Of a stretch of DNA of 5,422 bases, positions 5,277 through 5,422 are shown piece by piece. Source of the stretch: Pseudomonadota bacterium (GTDB lineage Bacteria; Pseudomonadota; Alphaproteobacteria; Rhizobiales; Xanthobacteraceae); assembly GCA_023386885.1 (NCBI GenBank), contig JAEWIX010000055.1, positions 1-5,422 on the forward strand, given 5' to 3'. Numbering within the stretch: position 1 is the first letter of the stretch; each line of letters starts with the position of its first letter. Below the pieces are notes generated by a model. That model saw only the letters and a program-made list of their open reading frames with translations. It was not told where the DNA came from and searched no databases. The position numbers were made by a program, and so were the translations under genes.

Positions 5277-5422
5277 ACGAAAACCGTCCTGCCCCCGCCG
5301 GGGGGGGACCGACGGTTTTCGTATAGCGTATTCGTCAAACATTCGCGCAGCGTTGATTGTATTTGCTGCGCTGATCGCGCTGCCTGCTCCCGCAAACGCT
5401 GCCGACAATGCATCCATTGCCG
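5177..5422. repeat. near-perfect long palindrome duplicating the 5' end of the exported-protein gene
   Basis: Bases 5177-5288 and 5311-5422 are reverse complements over 112 bases with a single mismatch (5274 against 5325). The 22-base centre is itself largely symmetric: five C (5292-5296) face five G (5303-5307), around a run of eight G. The centre of symmetry is between 5299 and 5300, and the only other mismatches are 5289-5291 against 5308-5310 and 5297 against 5302. The right arm ends only because the window ends, so the true arm length is unknown. Leading explanation: a fold-back read or assembly artefact at a contig end. Alternative: a genuine inverted duplication. Confidence 0.9.
5323..5422 (+). 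pseudogene. inverted partial copy of the exported-protein gene, lacking start codon and Shine-Dalgarno
   Basis: On the plus strand the right arm reads ATA GCG TAT TCG and continues through the same signal peptide codons to the window edge, covering 33 codons. The ATG of the minus-strand gene is ATA here, and the AGGA upstream is CCGA. As it stands, translation could not start at the original place. Whether a full second copy follows cannot be seen. If the palindrome is an artefact, this feature does not exist in the organism. Confidence 0.5.

Noticed and set aside
5277..5417. Longer start for the exported-protein gene at 5417
   Set aside because: The added 47 residues are translated from the opposite arm of the palindrome and would bury the signal peptide in the interior of the protein.
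5177..5422. Hairpin telomere or replication-resolution site of a linear replicon
   Set aside because: Resolved telomeres also look like palindromes at an end, but this one is made of an ordinary signal peptide coding sequence, and no protelomerase gene or AT-rich telomere-like centre is visible. An artefact or inverted duplication is simpler.

Overview
The window is GC-rich DNA that reads like an alphaproteobacterium of the Bradyrhizobium/Rhodopseudomonas/Afipia group. The protein sequences, a gene-poor catabolic layout, and an intergenic palindromic element of the 'GTCATGCCCGG...CCGGGCATCCACGTC' type all fit that group. The assignment comes from recall and was not checked by a search.

Layout, left to right: (1) an acyl-CoA dehydrogenase (ACAD) gene on the minus strand. 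Its frame is broken by an in-frame TAA at 117-119, and the rest of its C-terminus is still readable to the window edge. (2) A complete cytochrome P450 gene of the CYP153 type, also on the minus strand, upstream of the ACAD gene and separated from it by 199 bases holding a terminator-like hairpin and a 12-base palindrome. (3) A divergent intergenic region of about 420 bases with several short palindromes that could be operators. (4) A complete isovaleryl-CoA dehydrogenase gene (ivd/liuA) on the plus strand. (5) A convergent intergenic region of 260 bases dominated by a nested palindromic repeat. (6) A minus-strand gene for an exported protein that resembles DUF2927 proteins. (7) A near-perfect palindrome of about 246 bases centred at 5299/5300. 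It duplicates the 5' end of gene 6 in inverted orientation and runs into the right edge of the window.

Functionally, three of the four genes belong to lipid or branched-chain acyl catabolism. CYP153 enzymes typically hydroxylate terminal methyl groups of alkanes and fatty acids. ACADs perform the first step of beta-oxidation, and isovaleryl-CoA dehydrogenase acts in leucine breakdown. No ferredoxin or ferredoxin reductase for the P450 lies in the window, and no other leucine-pathway gene does, so a joint pathway is an inference from proximity only.

The most notable observations are the nonsense codon in the first ACAD gene and the terminal palindrome. In the second copy of the palindrome, the differences fall on the Shine-Dalgarno (AGGA to CCGA) and the start codon (ATG to ATA). 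An assembly or fold-back read artefact is the leading explanation for the palindrome, with a real inverted duplication as the alternative. I saw no tRNA, rRNA, CRISPR array or transposase gene.
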